Positions 6,305 to 15,333 of a stretch of DNA of 17,808 bases are shown here, in pieces (the stretch's first letter is position 1; the number at the start of each line of letters is the position of its first letter). This stretch comes from Ktedonobacter sp. 13_1_20CM_4_53_11 (GTDB lineage: Bacteria; Chloroflexota; Ktedonobacteria; Ktedonobacterales; Ktedonobacteraceae). The stretch spans positions 1 to 17,808 of the forward strand of contig MNIY01000171.1 in NCBI GenBank assembly GCA_001919995.1, read 5' to 3'. Under the pieces are notes generated by a model. It was given only the letters and a program-made list of their open reading frames with translations, did no database searches and was not told where the DNA came from. Position numbers and translations under genes: made by a program.

Positions 6305-7810
6305 GTGAAATTTTTTCTAATCATACTGGTTTTTATCAGTGGCATGACGAGCCTGGCACTTGAAATGTGTGCTTCACGCCTGCTAGCAGCGTACTTTGGC
6401 ACATCGCTTTTCATCTGGGCCAATCTCATAGGACTGATCTTAGTCTATCTGACCGTTGGCTACTTTATTGGTGGTCGTCTTGCTGATCGTTATCCATCCG
6501 AGCAGGTACTCTGCACGATTACCGCGATGGCGGCACTCTCTATCTCGATCCTTCCGTTCATCAGCCAGGTTATCCTTACATGGTCGATTACGGGGCTGGA
6601 GCAAGTCTCGGTGAGCATCTTCTTCAGTTCTTTACTAGGAACTATCCTCCTTTTCGCAGTCCCCGTGACTTTGCTTGGGCTCGTCTCTCCCTTCGCAATT
6701 CGCCTGGTGACAAAGGAGGTTGGGAGAAGCGGAAAGACAAGTGGTTCCCTCTACGCGATATCAACGCTTGGCAGCATTCTTGGGGCGTTTCTTCCCGTAC
6801 TGTGGCTCATCCCGGCCTTTGGCGTACGTCGCACGCTGCTCATCTTTGGAGTAATATTGTTCGCCGCTTCGCTGTGGGGCCTGAGATCGCGCTGGCGACC
6901 TGCATTTTCCCTGGTTCTCATTGCGCTGGTCTTACCACTGGGTCCACTCAAGAACATACCAGACTTGATCTATGAACAAGAATCGCTCTACAACTATATT
7001 CAGGTAACCCAATTGCCCGATGGAACGAGAGAGCTTATCCTGAACGAAGGGCAGGCGATCCACTCGATTTATTATCCCAATCCTAAAACCGTCTTAACGG
7101 GTTGGTACTGGGATTATTTTTTAGCCGCGCCGTATTTCAATGCAGGCTTCACGCCACAAAAATTGCATCGTGTTGCTATTATCGGACTCGCCGCGGGCAC
7201 TATTGCCCACCAGTTCACCAAGGTATATGGTCAGGTTTCCATTGACGGGGTGGAGATCGACCCCTCTATTGTCGACGTGGGACGCAAGTACTTCGCGATG
7301 AATGAACCTAATCTCCATGTGCACATCCAGGATGGTCGCACTTATTTAGAGACAACTCAGGCACAATACGACGTGGTAGCTATTGACGCATTTCAACAAC
7401 CATATATTCCATTTCAATTGACGACGCGTGAGTTTTTTTCTACTATTCGTTCCCACCTGTCTTCAACGGGTGTAGTAGCGCTTAATACAGCACATACCAC
7501 CCATGATTACAGGTTAGTGCAGGCCTTTGTCAATACGATGAGCAAGGTTTTTCCAAGCGTCTACGTATTTGACGTTCCTGGTACGTTTAACACCGAGATC
7601 ATGGCGACAGTCCAACCTACCTCCATCACGACATTGCGCCAAAATCTGGCTCAATTTACCCCATCGAGTATCATGGGGCAGGTCGCCAGCGAAGTGTCTG
7701 CGGTAGTTACGCAGGGGCACAGCGATGGAGGGATGGTCTTTTCTGATGACCGTGCCCCTATTGAACAAATCACTGACCAGTTATTGCTGAACTATATACA
7801 ACAACACTAA
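6305..7810 (+). CDS. Membrane protein fused to a spermidine-synthase-like domain
   Basis: The 501-residue protein starts with about seven hydrophobic helices (1-212), including ISGMTSLALEMCASRLLAAYFGTS and GYFIGGRLADR, typical of the fused transporter-like/spermidine synthase family. The C-terminal part (about 225-500) is a SAM-type Rossmann domain with the GLAAGT loop (294-299), acidic VEID (316-319) ending the second strand, and QDGRTYL (342-348). True spermidine synthases have GGGDG at the loop and catalytic and substrate-binding acids around the DAFD-type strand. Here the loop is GLAAG and the strand reads IDAFQQPYIPFQLTTREFF. Polyamine synthesis is therefore doubtful, and a different transfer reaction or a binding role is possible. 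The GTG start at 6305 is chosen because GGAGGT lies four bases upstream. It follows the zinc-ribbon gene by 28 bp. Confidence 0.85.
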   Translation: MKFFLIILVFISGMTSLALEMCASRLLAAYFGTSLFIWANLIGLILVYLTVGYFIGGRLADRYPSEQVLCTITAMAALSISILPFISQVILTWSITGLEQVSVSIFFSSLLGTILLFAVPVTLLGLVSPFAIRLVTKEVGRSGKTSGSLYAISTLGSILGAFLPVLWLIPAFGVRRTLLIFGVILFAASLWGLRSRWRPAFSLVLIALVLPLGPLKNIPDLIYEQESLYNYIQVTQLPDGTRELILNEGQAIHSIYYPNPKTVLTGWYWDYFLAAPYFNAGFTPQKLHRVAIIGLAAGTIAHQFTKVYGQVSIDGVEIDPSIVDVGRKYFAMNEPNLHVHIQDGRTYLETTQAQYDVVAIDAFQQPYIPFQLTTREFFSTIRSHLSSTGVVALNTAHTTHDYRLVQAFVNTMSKVFPSVYVFDVPGTFNTEIMATVQPTSITTLRQNLAQFTPSSIMGQVASEVSAVVTQGHSDGGMVFSDDRAPIEQITDQLLLNYIQQH

Positions 7811-7819
7811 CAAGTGCTA

Positions 7820-7849
7820 TTGACATGTACCAAAAGTCTGGGGTATTGT
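7820..7849 (+). promoter_or_regulatory. Promoter of purA
   Basis: A perfect TTGACA (7820-7825), an 18-bp spacer and TATTGT (7844-7849, four of six matches to TATAAT) lie between the preceding stop codon and purA. The predicted start near 7856 gives a leader of about 32 nt containing the GAGAGGGA ribosome-binding site. No purine-responsive structure fits in so short a leader. Confidence 0.6.
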
Positions 7850-7851
7850 AG

Positions 7852-9216
<1,365 letters not shown>

Positions 9217-9241
9217 CATTGGAGTGATTATTTCGTATTTG

Positions 9242-9982
9242 TCATCTTCCCACTCCCAGAGGTTTCTTTGTCATCACCGCCCCACTGCGCGGATACTGCT
9301 TTGGAGACAGCTTCTGCTGCTCCCACACCAGGAGACGGCGGCCATCCTCCAGGCCAGGTAGTGTAACTGCCACGTCAGCCTTCAAGATCGCTCCAAGCTC
9401 GCTGGCTGCCCTCTTTCCCTGGGCCAGTTCGTCTTCCAGCGCCCCTTTTTTGAGTAGAATGATTTGACCTCCTACGCGACAAAAAGGGGCTGCATACTCT
9501 AAAAGCGCAGGGAGGGATGCTACTGCTCGTGCAGTAACTACATCAAAAGCCGCACGATACTCCTGTTTGTGGCCGACGTCTTCTGCACGGGCATGTACAG
9601 CTTCGACGTTTTTCAGGTGCAGAGTCTCGATCATATGCTGTAAGAATGCCACTTTTTTCCTGGTAGCTTCTACTAATACAACCTGCCACTGCGGGCGCAC
9701 AATCTTGAGAGGAAGCCCAGGGAAGCCGGCGCCTGAACCAATGTCCAGCAGGCGTGTACGAGGATGATCATAGACCGTTAAAACGGACAACGAATCGAGG
9801 AAATGTTTAATCAAAACCTCCTCTGGGCCGGTAATCGCTGTGAGATTCATGCGGGTGTTCCAGTCAAGCAGTTCCTGCCGATAGCGCAGGAACTGTTCCA
9901 AGATTGATCCCTCCGGATTATCTGACGCGACGGTAAACACAGGCAGACATTCAACAAATATATCCAGCGAATTATTGTCCAT
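9242..9982 (-). CDS. rsmG: 16S rRNA (guanine-527-N7) methyltransferase RsmG
   Basis: The 246-residue protein is predicted to methylate N7 of G527 in 16S rRNA with SAM; loss of the enzyme in other bacteria gives low-level streptomycin resistance. Signatures: WNTRMNLTAIT (41-51), HFLDSL (60-65), the SAM loop LLDIGSGAGFPGLPL (78-92), EATRKKVAFL (105-114), TARAVASLPALLEYA (150-164) and KKGALEDEL. The ATG at 9982 was chosen because GGAAGGT lies seven bases before it. A longer frame begins at a GTG overlapping the VWA stop as GTGA (10048), but its first 22 codons run through a strong terminator hairpin and are unlikely to be translated. That terminator lies directly upstream, leaving only 26 bp for an independent promoter. 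Confidence 0.95.
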   Translation of the reverse strand: MDNNSLDIFVECLPVFTVASDNPEGSILEQFLRYRQELLDWNTRMNLTAITGPEEVLIKHFLDSLSVLTVYDHPRTRLLDIGSGAGFPGLPLKIVRPQWQVVLVEATRKKVAFLQHMIETLHLKNVEAVHARAEDVGHKQEYRAAFDVVTARAVASLPALLEYAAPFCRVGGQIILLKKGALEDELAQGKRAASELGAILKADVAVTLPGLEDGRRLLVWEQQKLSPKQYPRSGAVMTKKPLGVGR

Positions 9983-10008
9983 TGAATGACCTTCCGAAAT
10001 TTGGAGAG

Positions 10009-10039
10009 AAAAAAACTCCCACCCCCTAAGGGTGGGAGT
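10009..10039 (-). terminator. Rho-independent terminator of the AAA+/VWA operon
   Basis: On the minus strand ACTCCCACCC (10039-10030) pairs perfectly with GGGTGGGAGT (10024-10015) around a 5-nt loop, followed by an uninterrupted run of T ending at 10009. The hairpin starts five bases after the VWA stop codon. This is the best canonical terminator in the window. Confidence 0.9.
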
Positions 10040-10044
10040 GTCAA

Positions 10045-12192
10045 TCACGAAACAATCTTCCGCTTGCTATTCAGGTAATCAACCAGCAGGTATTCACCCA
10101 GATTGTTCTTATCTGCATAGAAGGTACGTCCGTGGTTGATCTGCGACATCTGGTTCACAAAAGCAATCATCCAGTTATCGTCCTCCAACATGAAGGTATT
10201 GATGGTAATGCCCTCGCGAGTACAACGCTGTACTTCCAATAGCGTCTGCTGCTCTGCCATGTGATTATATGGCCAGTTAAAGAGCCATTCGCCGTCTTCG
10301 TACCAGACCGTTGGACCCCCGTCGGTTATCATGATGATCTGCTTGTTCACACCGCGATGACGCGCCAGAAGTTGGCGTGAGAGCATCAGGCCGTGGGCCA
10401 TATTTGTACCCTGCTGATTATCAAGAGTACTCATCTCGATCAGCTCATTGGGCTTAAATTCCTGAGCAATACGTGAAAATCCGACGATATAGAGGTTGTC
10501 ACGCGGAAACTGCGAACGGATCAGGCTTTCTAACGCGACAGCCACCTTTTTTGCAGCAGGTTGACAGCCGTTGTAGATCATACTCAGGCTCATATCGATC
10601 ATCAAAACGGTTGATGATTGGGTGGTAAACTCAGTGCGATAGACCTCAAAATCTTCTTTTTGCAGTCCAACGGGTGTGCCTGTCCCACGCCGGTGCAGCG
10701 CATTCATCAGGGTCTTTTCCAGGTCAAGCAGGAAGGGATCACCGAACTGGTACACTTTACTTTCATCGGTACGCTCACCTCCTACTCCACGGAAGGGACT
10801 GACATGTCGACCGAAACCATCGCGCTTGAGTTTATTAAAGATGTCCTGCAGGGCCTTCTGCCCAATTTTACGAATGCCGCGAGCGGTCAACTCCCAACGG
10901 TTGCCTCGTTTCTGAATATAGCCCGCCTCTTCCAGCATCTTCATCAACTCTTTCAGTTGCTCAACCGATTGGTACTCCTCGTCGCCTAGCAGTTCTTTAA
11001 CCTTCTCACTATCGATAGCTTCCAGGTTATCCATACGACGGGCTTCACTAAGCTGATCTTCAAGCCCCTCCATCTGCTGCAAACGGCTCATCATGCGCAT
11101 TGCCTCATTGAGAGGAAGTGACTCGTCTCCGCGGAAGTTGAAGCGCGTACGCATATTTTCCATAGGCGCTACGGCCTCAAGATTCTGCGCCAGTTCCATC
11201 AAGTCCACGCGGATGCGGTCATCACCCATGAGCTGTTCCATGAGATTCTGTAACTCTTCTTGCTGCTCTGACGAGAGGTTATCCATAATGCCCTGCATTG
11301 CCGCCATCTGCTGCTGCATCTGTTCGATCAGATCATCCAACGAATTGACACCAGGGAAGTACTCACCGTGCTTCTGCATAAACGAATCGAAATCCGGCTC
11401 TTTACCTTCTTGTCGCTCGCGCAGCATTTTATTCAGGTCGCGAATCATCTCACGCATGCGTGCAATATCTTCGGGGGTCATGTTCTGGAGTGACTGTTGC
11501 ATCCCCTGGAAGAACTGCTGCATCATCTGCTGTTGCAGGCTATCCATCAGTTCTTTGAATTTTTCCCGCGCCTGGTCGTCCATAAAATCATATTCAGAGA
11601 GCCCTTTGACCTGACCGGGTATATCTGCAGGCAGATTATCAAGGTAATCCTGCTTGCGTTTGGCGATCATCTCCAGCATCTTGCGTTTCTGCTCAGGGGT
11701 GAGATCGCTACCATTCTCGCCACCGGACTCACCTTGCTGGCCCTCCTGGCCCTGCTGGCTTTGGCTCCCAGGTGACTGTTGTTGATCCTCCTGTCCCTGC
11801 GCTCCTTTAGCAGGTTGTTGAGCTGCCTGTTGCTGATCAGATTGTTCCCCATCCAGGCGGCGCTGGATACCCGCGCGTTCGAGTTGCTTGATCTCCTCAA
11901 GCTTCTCGCGCAGGTCGTCCATTACACCGGAGGCCATATTGTAACGATTGAGCTGCTGATTGCGCTGCTCGCGCATGCGCTCCATCAACTCTCGCAGCCC
12001 CATGGTGCGCCGCCCATCGTCGCTTCGCATACCATCTTGCATCAGGCGCTTGAGCGCCTGTTGCAGGTTTCCATTTTCCATGTAATCATCCGAAAGGGCC
12101 TTCAGGATTTCGTCAGCATCAAGTCCCTCGACTTGCTGCGTACCATCCCAGCGCGAATACCCATAGCGGTTCTTAAAAAAGCGTTCGAACAT
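10045..12192 (-). CDS. VWA-domain protein, partner of the MoxR-type ATPase
   Basis: The 715-residue protein has a helical N-terminal part, a Gln/Gly-rich disordered segment (about 116-163), a long Gln/Met/Glu-rich helical region likely to form coiled coils (165-425), and a C-terminal von Willebrand A domain (about 525-700). The VWA metal site is complete: Asp533-x-Ser535-x-Ser537 (DMSLS), Thr596 (GTNMA) and Asp624 (MITDGGP). Proteins of this type work with a MoxR/ChlI-like ATPase, probably as a substrate adaptor in metal insertion or complex remodelling. From memory, the pair resembles Mycobacterium tuberculosis Rv0958/Rv0959. No signal peptide or membrane helix is present. The start is well supported: the ribosome-binding site AAAGGA overlaps the stop of the ATPase gene, 12 bp upstream. 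The name magnesium chelatase should not be used, because no chlorophyll genes are present. Confidence 0.88.
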   Translation of the reverse strand: MFERFFKNRYGYSRWDGTQQVEGLDADEILKALSDDYMENGNLQQALKRLMQDGMRSDDGRRTMGLRELMERMREQRNQQLNRYNMASGVMDDLREKLEEIKQLERAGIQRRLDGEQSDQQQAAQQPAKGAQGQEDQQQSPGSQSQQGQEGQQGESGGENGSDLTPEQKRKMLEMIAKRKQDYLDNLPADIPGQVKGLSEYDFMDDQAREKFKELMDSLQQQMMQQFFQGMQQSLQNMTPEDIARMREMIRDLNKMLRERQEGKEPDFDSFMQKHGEYFPGVNSLDDLIEQMQQQMAAMQGIMDNLSSEQQEELQNLMEQLMGDDRIRVDLMELAQNLEAVAPMENMRTRFNFRGDESLPLNEAMRMMSRLQQMEGLEDQLSEARRMDNLEAIDSEKVKELLGDEEYQSVEQLKELMKMLEEAGYIQKRGNRWELTARGIRKIGQKALQDIFNKLKRDGFGRHVSPFRGVGGERTDESKVYQFGDPFLLDLEKTLMNALHRRGTGTPVGLQKEDFEVYRTEFTTQSSTVLMIDMSLSMIYNGCQPAAKKVAVALESLIRSQFPRDNLYIVGFSRIAQEFKPNELIEMSTLDNQQGTNMAHGLMLSRQLLARHRGVNKQIIMITDGGPTVWYEDGEWLFNWPYNHMAEQQTLLEVQRCTREGITINTFMLEDDNWMIAFVNQMSQINHGRTFYADKNNLGEYLLVDYLNSKRKIVS

Positions 12193-12204
12193 GGCAGTGT
12201 TCCT

Positions 12205-13608
12205 TTAGCGTCGATAGCGTATCTTACCTCTGACTTCATCCTTATTAAGACGCCGGTTCAGGTGTAGACCTTCGAGAATAAATTCAATACTTGACGCAAT
12301 ACTGGCAGGGCTACCGCGTCCGTTCAATTTATCGATGGCTTTGCTCAAACCGCCTACCTTCGAAAGCTGGTTCACGTACTCCATGGATGGCATATCGTCA
12401 CCCACATGCACGCTTAAACCGCGTTCAAACCCTGCGACCAGTTGCTCAAATTCACGGTTCTCAAAGTAATCGCCAAAGACGCTGAGTACTGCTGCGTTGA
12501 TAAGCTTCTGTACAACACGTTCTTCTTTGATATCACCGACAGTATCAAGCTCAATCTTGCCAGAGGTGGAGGCGAATATAGCAGACAGATCGCTGATCCG
12601 CGGTGCCACGTAGCGCTCTTTGAGCCGCAAAGCGCGACGACTGGCACTGCTGAGCACATTCTCAAAGTTCGAAATGGAGACACGCACGCTAACGCCCGAA
12701 CGCTGACTGATATCGTTGCTACGCCTGGCCAGTTGGGTAATCTCAGCAATGATTTCTTTCATAAACTGCGGGAAAATGATTTCTAATCCCTCAGTGATAA
12801 AGTGATTGCTTTCGGATTCCATGATCTGGATCTCATGCTCCACAGTACGTGGATAATGGGTGCGAATTTCAGAACCTACACGGTCTTTGAGCGGCGTAAT
12901 GATACGTCCACGGTTGGTATAGTCTTCGGGGTTGGCGCTGGCGACGACATATACATCCAGTGGCAGGCGAATTTTATAGCCACGAATCTGTACATCACGC
13001 TCTTCCATGATGTTCAGCAGGCCTACCTGAATACGTTCAGCCAGATCTGGCAGTTCGTTGATGCAGAAAATCCCACGGTTTGTCCGTGGAATCATGCCAT
13101 AGTGAATCGTCAGCTCGTCCGAGAGATAGCGACCCTCTGCGACACGAACGGGATCAACCTCGCCGACGAGATCAGAGATGGTGATATCAGGTGTCGCCAG
13201 CTTCTCGCCGTAACGCTTATCGCGAGGCAACCAGGTAATCTCAACGTCATCGCCACGTTCCTCTACCCTATCACGGCATGCCTTACAGATAGGCTCATAG
13301 GGATTGTCATTTATCTCGCAGCCAGCAATGACCGGCACGACTTCATCTAACAGATTTACAAGATTACGCGCCATACGTGTCTTTGCCTGGCCACGTTCAC
13401 CTAGAAAGATAATGTCCTGGCCGGAGAGAATAGCGTTTTCTATCTGTGGAATAACTGTCTCTTCATAGCCGATAATTCCAGGGAACAGCTCTTCGCCTCT
13501 ACGTATCTTCTGGATGAGATTTTTCCGCAACTCTTCTTTGACAGGAAGTAACCTATATCCACTTTCACGCAACTCACCAATGGTGCGTGGACGAGTTGTA
13601 ATGGTCAT
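12205..13608 (-). CDS. MoxR/ChlI-type AAA+ ATPase
   Basis: The 467-residue ATPase has Walker A GERGQAKT (70-77, Lys76), a Walker B of the form GIFCINELPDL in which Asn184-Glu185 replace the usual Asp-Glu, sensor 1 VVASANPEDYTN (Asn226) and a probable arginine finger near PLKDRVGSEIRTHYP. Helix-insert features of the magnesium-chelatase I/MoxR clade are present. Between Walker A and B sits a cysteine cluster, Cys97 then Cys108-x-x-Cys111, a possible metal site. The protein is predicted to remodel a target together with the VWA protein, whose gene follows 12 bp downstream. Many homologs are automatically named magnesium chelatase or sigma-54-interacting, but no sigma-54 GAFTGA motif is visible. 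The ATG at 13608 has only a distant AAAGGT upstream, so the start is slightly uncertain. Confidence 0.9.
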   Translation of the reverse strand: MTITTRPRTIGELRESGYRLLPVKEELRKNLIQKIRRGEELFPGIIGYEETVIPQIENAILSGQDIIFLGERGQAKTRMARNLVNLLDEVVPVIAGCEINDNPYEPICKACRDRVEERGDDVEITWLPRDKRYGEKLATPDITISDLVGEVDPVRVAEGRYLSDELTIHYGMIPRTNRGIFCINELPDLAERIQVGLLNIMEERDVQIRGYKIRLPLDVYVVASANPEDYTNRGRIITPLKDRVGSEIRTHYPRTVEHEIQIMESESNHFITEGLEIIFPQFMKEIIAEITQLARRSNDISQRSGVSVRVSISNFENVLSSASRRALRLKERYVAPRISDLSAIFASTSGKIELDTVGDIKEERVVQKLINAAVLSVFGDYFENREFEQLVAGFERGLSVHVGDDMPSMEYVNQLSKVGGLSKAIDKLNGRGSPASIASSIEFILEGLHLNRRLNKDEVRGKIRYRR

Positions 13609-13724
13609 TCAGTTTTGTGCTACCTTTCTTGGGGCCTGGATACATGGAATGCATGTTCGGGAAAGGGGACAAACAACCAATCCGACATAATCCCACTGTA
13701 CCATCAATGTGTGGAACCAACTTG

Positions 13725-13752
13725 ATTCTACCGCTTCAAGCAAGAAAACGCA
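13725..13752 (-). promoter_or_regulatory. Possible promoter of the AAA+/VWA operon
   Basis: On the minus strand TTGCGT (three of six matches to the -35 consensus), a 17-bp spacer and TAGAAT (five of six to the -10, at 13730-13725) lie about 115 bp before the ATPase start codon. The -35 part falls within one copy of a direct repeat. It would uncouple the operon from the upstream nitrilase-like gene. The weak -35 keeps confidence low. Confidence 0.35.
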
Positions 13753-13838
13753 AGAGCAGTCAATGGCAGATCAACAATCGCCCGCAGAAGTCCCTGAGCG
13801 ACAAGCTTCAAGCAAGAAAACGCGAAAGCAGTCAATGG
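13733..13838. repeat. Pair of 34-bp direct repeats, 72 bp apart
   Basis: GCTTCAAGCAAGAAAACGC begins both 13733-13766 and 13805-13838. The 34-bp copies differ at two positions and both end in AGCAGTCAATGG. They occupy the 248-bp gap between the nitrilase-like stop and the ATPase start. The 72-bp period keeps reading frame, so a short + strand frame shows the repeat as SSKKT..QSM, but that frame lacks a ribosome-binding site and runs antisense into the next gene. Confidence 0.85.
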
Positions 13839-13856
13839 AAGCGGGTATTGATGTTT

Positions 13857-15080
13857 CTACCAAACAGGAACATCAACATCTGCCCAAATCACCGATTCTG
13901 AGTATTGATTGGCGCGAGCGCCGCCCGGTAAAAGCTGTCGGGCGACTTGTTCAAGGGCGCTACGTCGCTCAGCAAGTGCTATCTTTGCCTTACTTTTTAT
14001 CAGGTCTTCCTCAACCCATGGTGAGATAGCCAGGATATCACCCTTCATAGCCTTCCCTGTCATGGTGTGGACGAAACCGTTATTACCAACAAAGTTGCAG
14101 TATGGGTCAGGTTCGTTATCACTCTTTCTGGTAATAGTTGACTGTCCATCGAAAGTAACATCAAAGAAATTCCCTACCTGCATCGGGCAAATATTAAAAG
14201 AGAGGTGAGGGTAATCATCCTGGAGCGAGCCAAGCACCGAATTGAGCTGTTCCTGCGGTTGCCATTCACATGTTCTGGAAGGACCTGCCCACGGCAGGTC
14301 CCTGGCATCATTCTGAATAACGATACTGGCGCCCAGACTATCCAATTTTTGCAGATATTCCGGTGCAAATGCATCCAGGCTAATCGCCATACCAATCTTA
14401 CCGATTTCAGTCTCAAAGGCTTGAACGCTATCCAACTCCCCTGGTGTAAGATCAAATGTTGCCTTCTCACTGTCCGCTAGATATACCTTTTCAGTCGTAC
14501 CAATAAGTTGGCCATCGGGTCCCCATAAAAAACTGGTATTATACACTCCGGGGCCATCAGGAAGATACACTTTCCCAGAATTTCGCCGTCCGAATCGGTT
14601 GATATCCACCGTGGACGTAGAACAAAGCACATGAGGAGTTACCGTAGTTGCCGATAGATAGATTGAATGCTTAGCTGCTACCCGGCTCAATGTCGATTCG
14701 AATGGGCGATACAACACGTCCGACAATGAAAGGAACAGTGATCGAACCAGAGAAATACCTGGATAGAGACGGCGATAATGAAGCATACGACGCGTATACC
14801 CTAAAGCCAGCATACTTATAGCCACATTTGCGGTATGCATATACCGTGATAAATAGCCTCGCCTACCGGTAATTGCCAGCGGCAGGCCCAAAAACTCCCC
14901 TAAAGCAACAAGGTTCGGTCGATCTATTGCTAAATGCGGTACTGCCAGATTTACAATACGTTCTAACTCTGCTGAGAAACTATGTTCCGTCACCGCAGCC
15001 TGCAGATGAATCTGGTTCCCCACAGCGATCAATCGCGCTGGTCGTATTTCAGTACATTGCTGAGTTTCATGGATATTCAT
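13857..15080 (-). CDS. Nitrilase-superfamily protein with Ser in place of the catalytic Cys
   Basis: The 407-residue protein follows the carbon-nitrogen hydrolase pattern. Glu62 lies in LVALGEFLGLP, Lys198 in GTTEKVYLADSEK, and the nucleophile-elbow segment reads KIGMAISLDAFAPEYL where active enzymes have IGxxICxD. The Cys position is therefore Ser234 (codon AGC at 14379-14381, one base from TGC). Asp236, Pro and Glu after it are kept, and so is the following GASIVIQNDA. The enzyme would normally cleave amides or nitriles by a Glu-Lys-Cys triad; with Ser it is probably inactive or altered. A 40-residue insert of aromatic and basic residues lies between the Glu and Lys motifs. The ATG at 15080 was chosen for its GGGAG ribosome-binding site; a TTG 30 codons upstream has none. 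The gene lies upstream of the ATPase on the same strand with a 248-bp gap. Confidence 0.75.
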   Translation of the reverse strand: MNIHETQQCTEIRPARLIAVGNQIHLQAAVTEHSFSAELERIVNLAVPHLAIDRPNLVALGEFLGLPLAITGRRGYLSRYMHTANVAISMLALGYTRRMLHYRRLYPGISLVRSLFLSLSDVLYRPFESTLSRVAAKHSIYLSATTVTPHVLCSTSTVDINRFGRRNSGKVYLPDGPGVYNTSFLWGPDGQLIGTTEKVYLADSEKATFDLTPGELDSVQAFETEIGKIGMAISLDAFAPEYLQKLDSLGASIVIQNDARDLPWAGPSRTCEWQPQEQLNSVLGSLQDDYPHLSFNICPMQVGNFFDVTFDGQSTITRKSDNEPDPYCNFVGNNGFVHTMTGKAMKGDILAISPWVEEDLIKSKAKIALAERRSALEQVARQLLPGGARANQYSESVIWADVDVPVW

Positions 15081-15333
15081 GAAAAACTCCCACTGGTAAA
15101 CATGTCCAGATTGTTGAAAAACTTCTCCCCACCACCCTGTATCCAGAGACAAGTCTAACATGGATGACAAGCATTTTGGAAATGGTCAGGTCTTCGGGAT
15201 AACCTTTTTCGCTTGTACTAACTATGTCGCTATGCTACACTATGTACAAATCAGGTGCTGCTTGGTATATAAGTTATAGGGCAGCAAGAACTGCTCGGTG
15301 AATACCTTTCCTTACCAAGGAATAATACACACT
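15081..15333. other. Divergent intergenic region between nitrilase-like and permease genes
   Basis: This 253-bp region must contain promoters for both genes. On the + strand TACAAA (15245-15250), a 17-bp spacer and TATAAG (15268-15273) form a weak promoter candidate. On the minus strand a TTG at 15170 opens an N-terminal extension of the nitrilase frame, which I do not consider translated. No strong hairpin or repeat was found. Confidence 0.35.

Noticed and set aside
10045..13608. Magnesium chelatase for bacteriochlorophyll synthesis
   Set aside because: The ATPase and VWA subunits resemble the I and D types, but there is no H subunit or any other pigment gene. MoxR-VWA remodelling is the better description.
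13709..14029. Plus-strand frame containing two in-frame SSKKT..QSM repeats
   Set aside because: It lacks a ribosome-binding site, and its second half is antisense to the nitrilase-like gene. The repeat is better described at DNA level.
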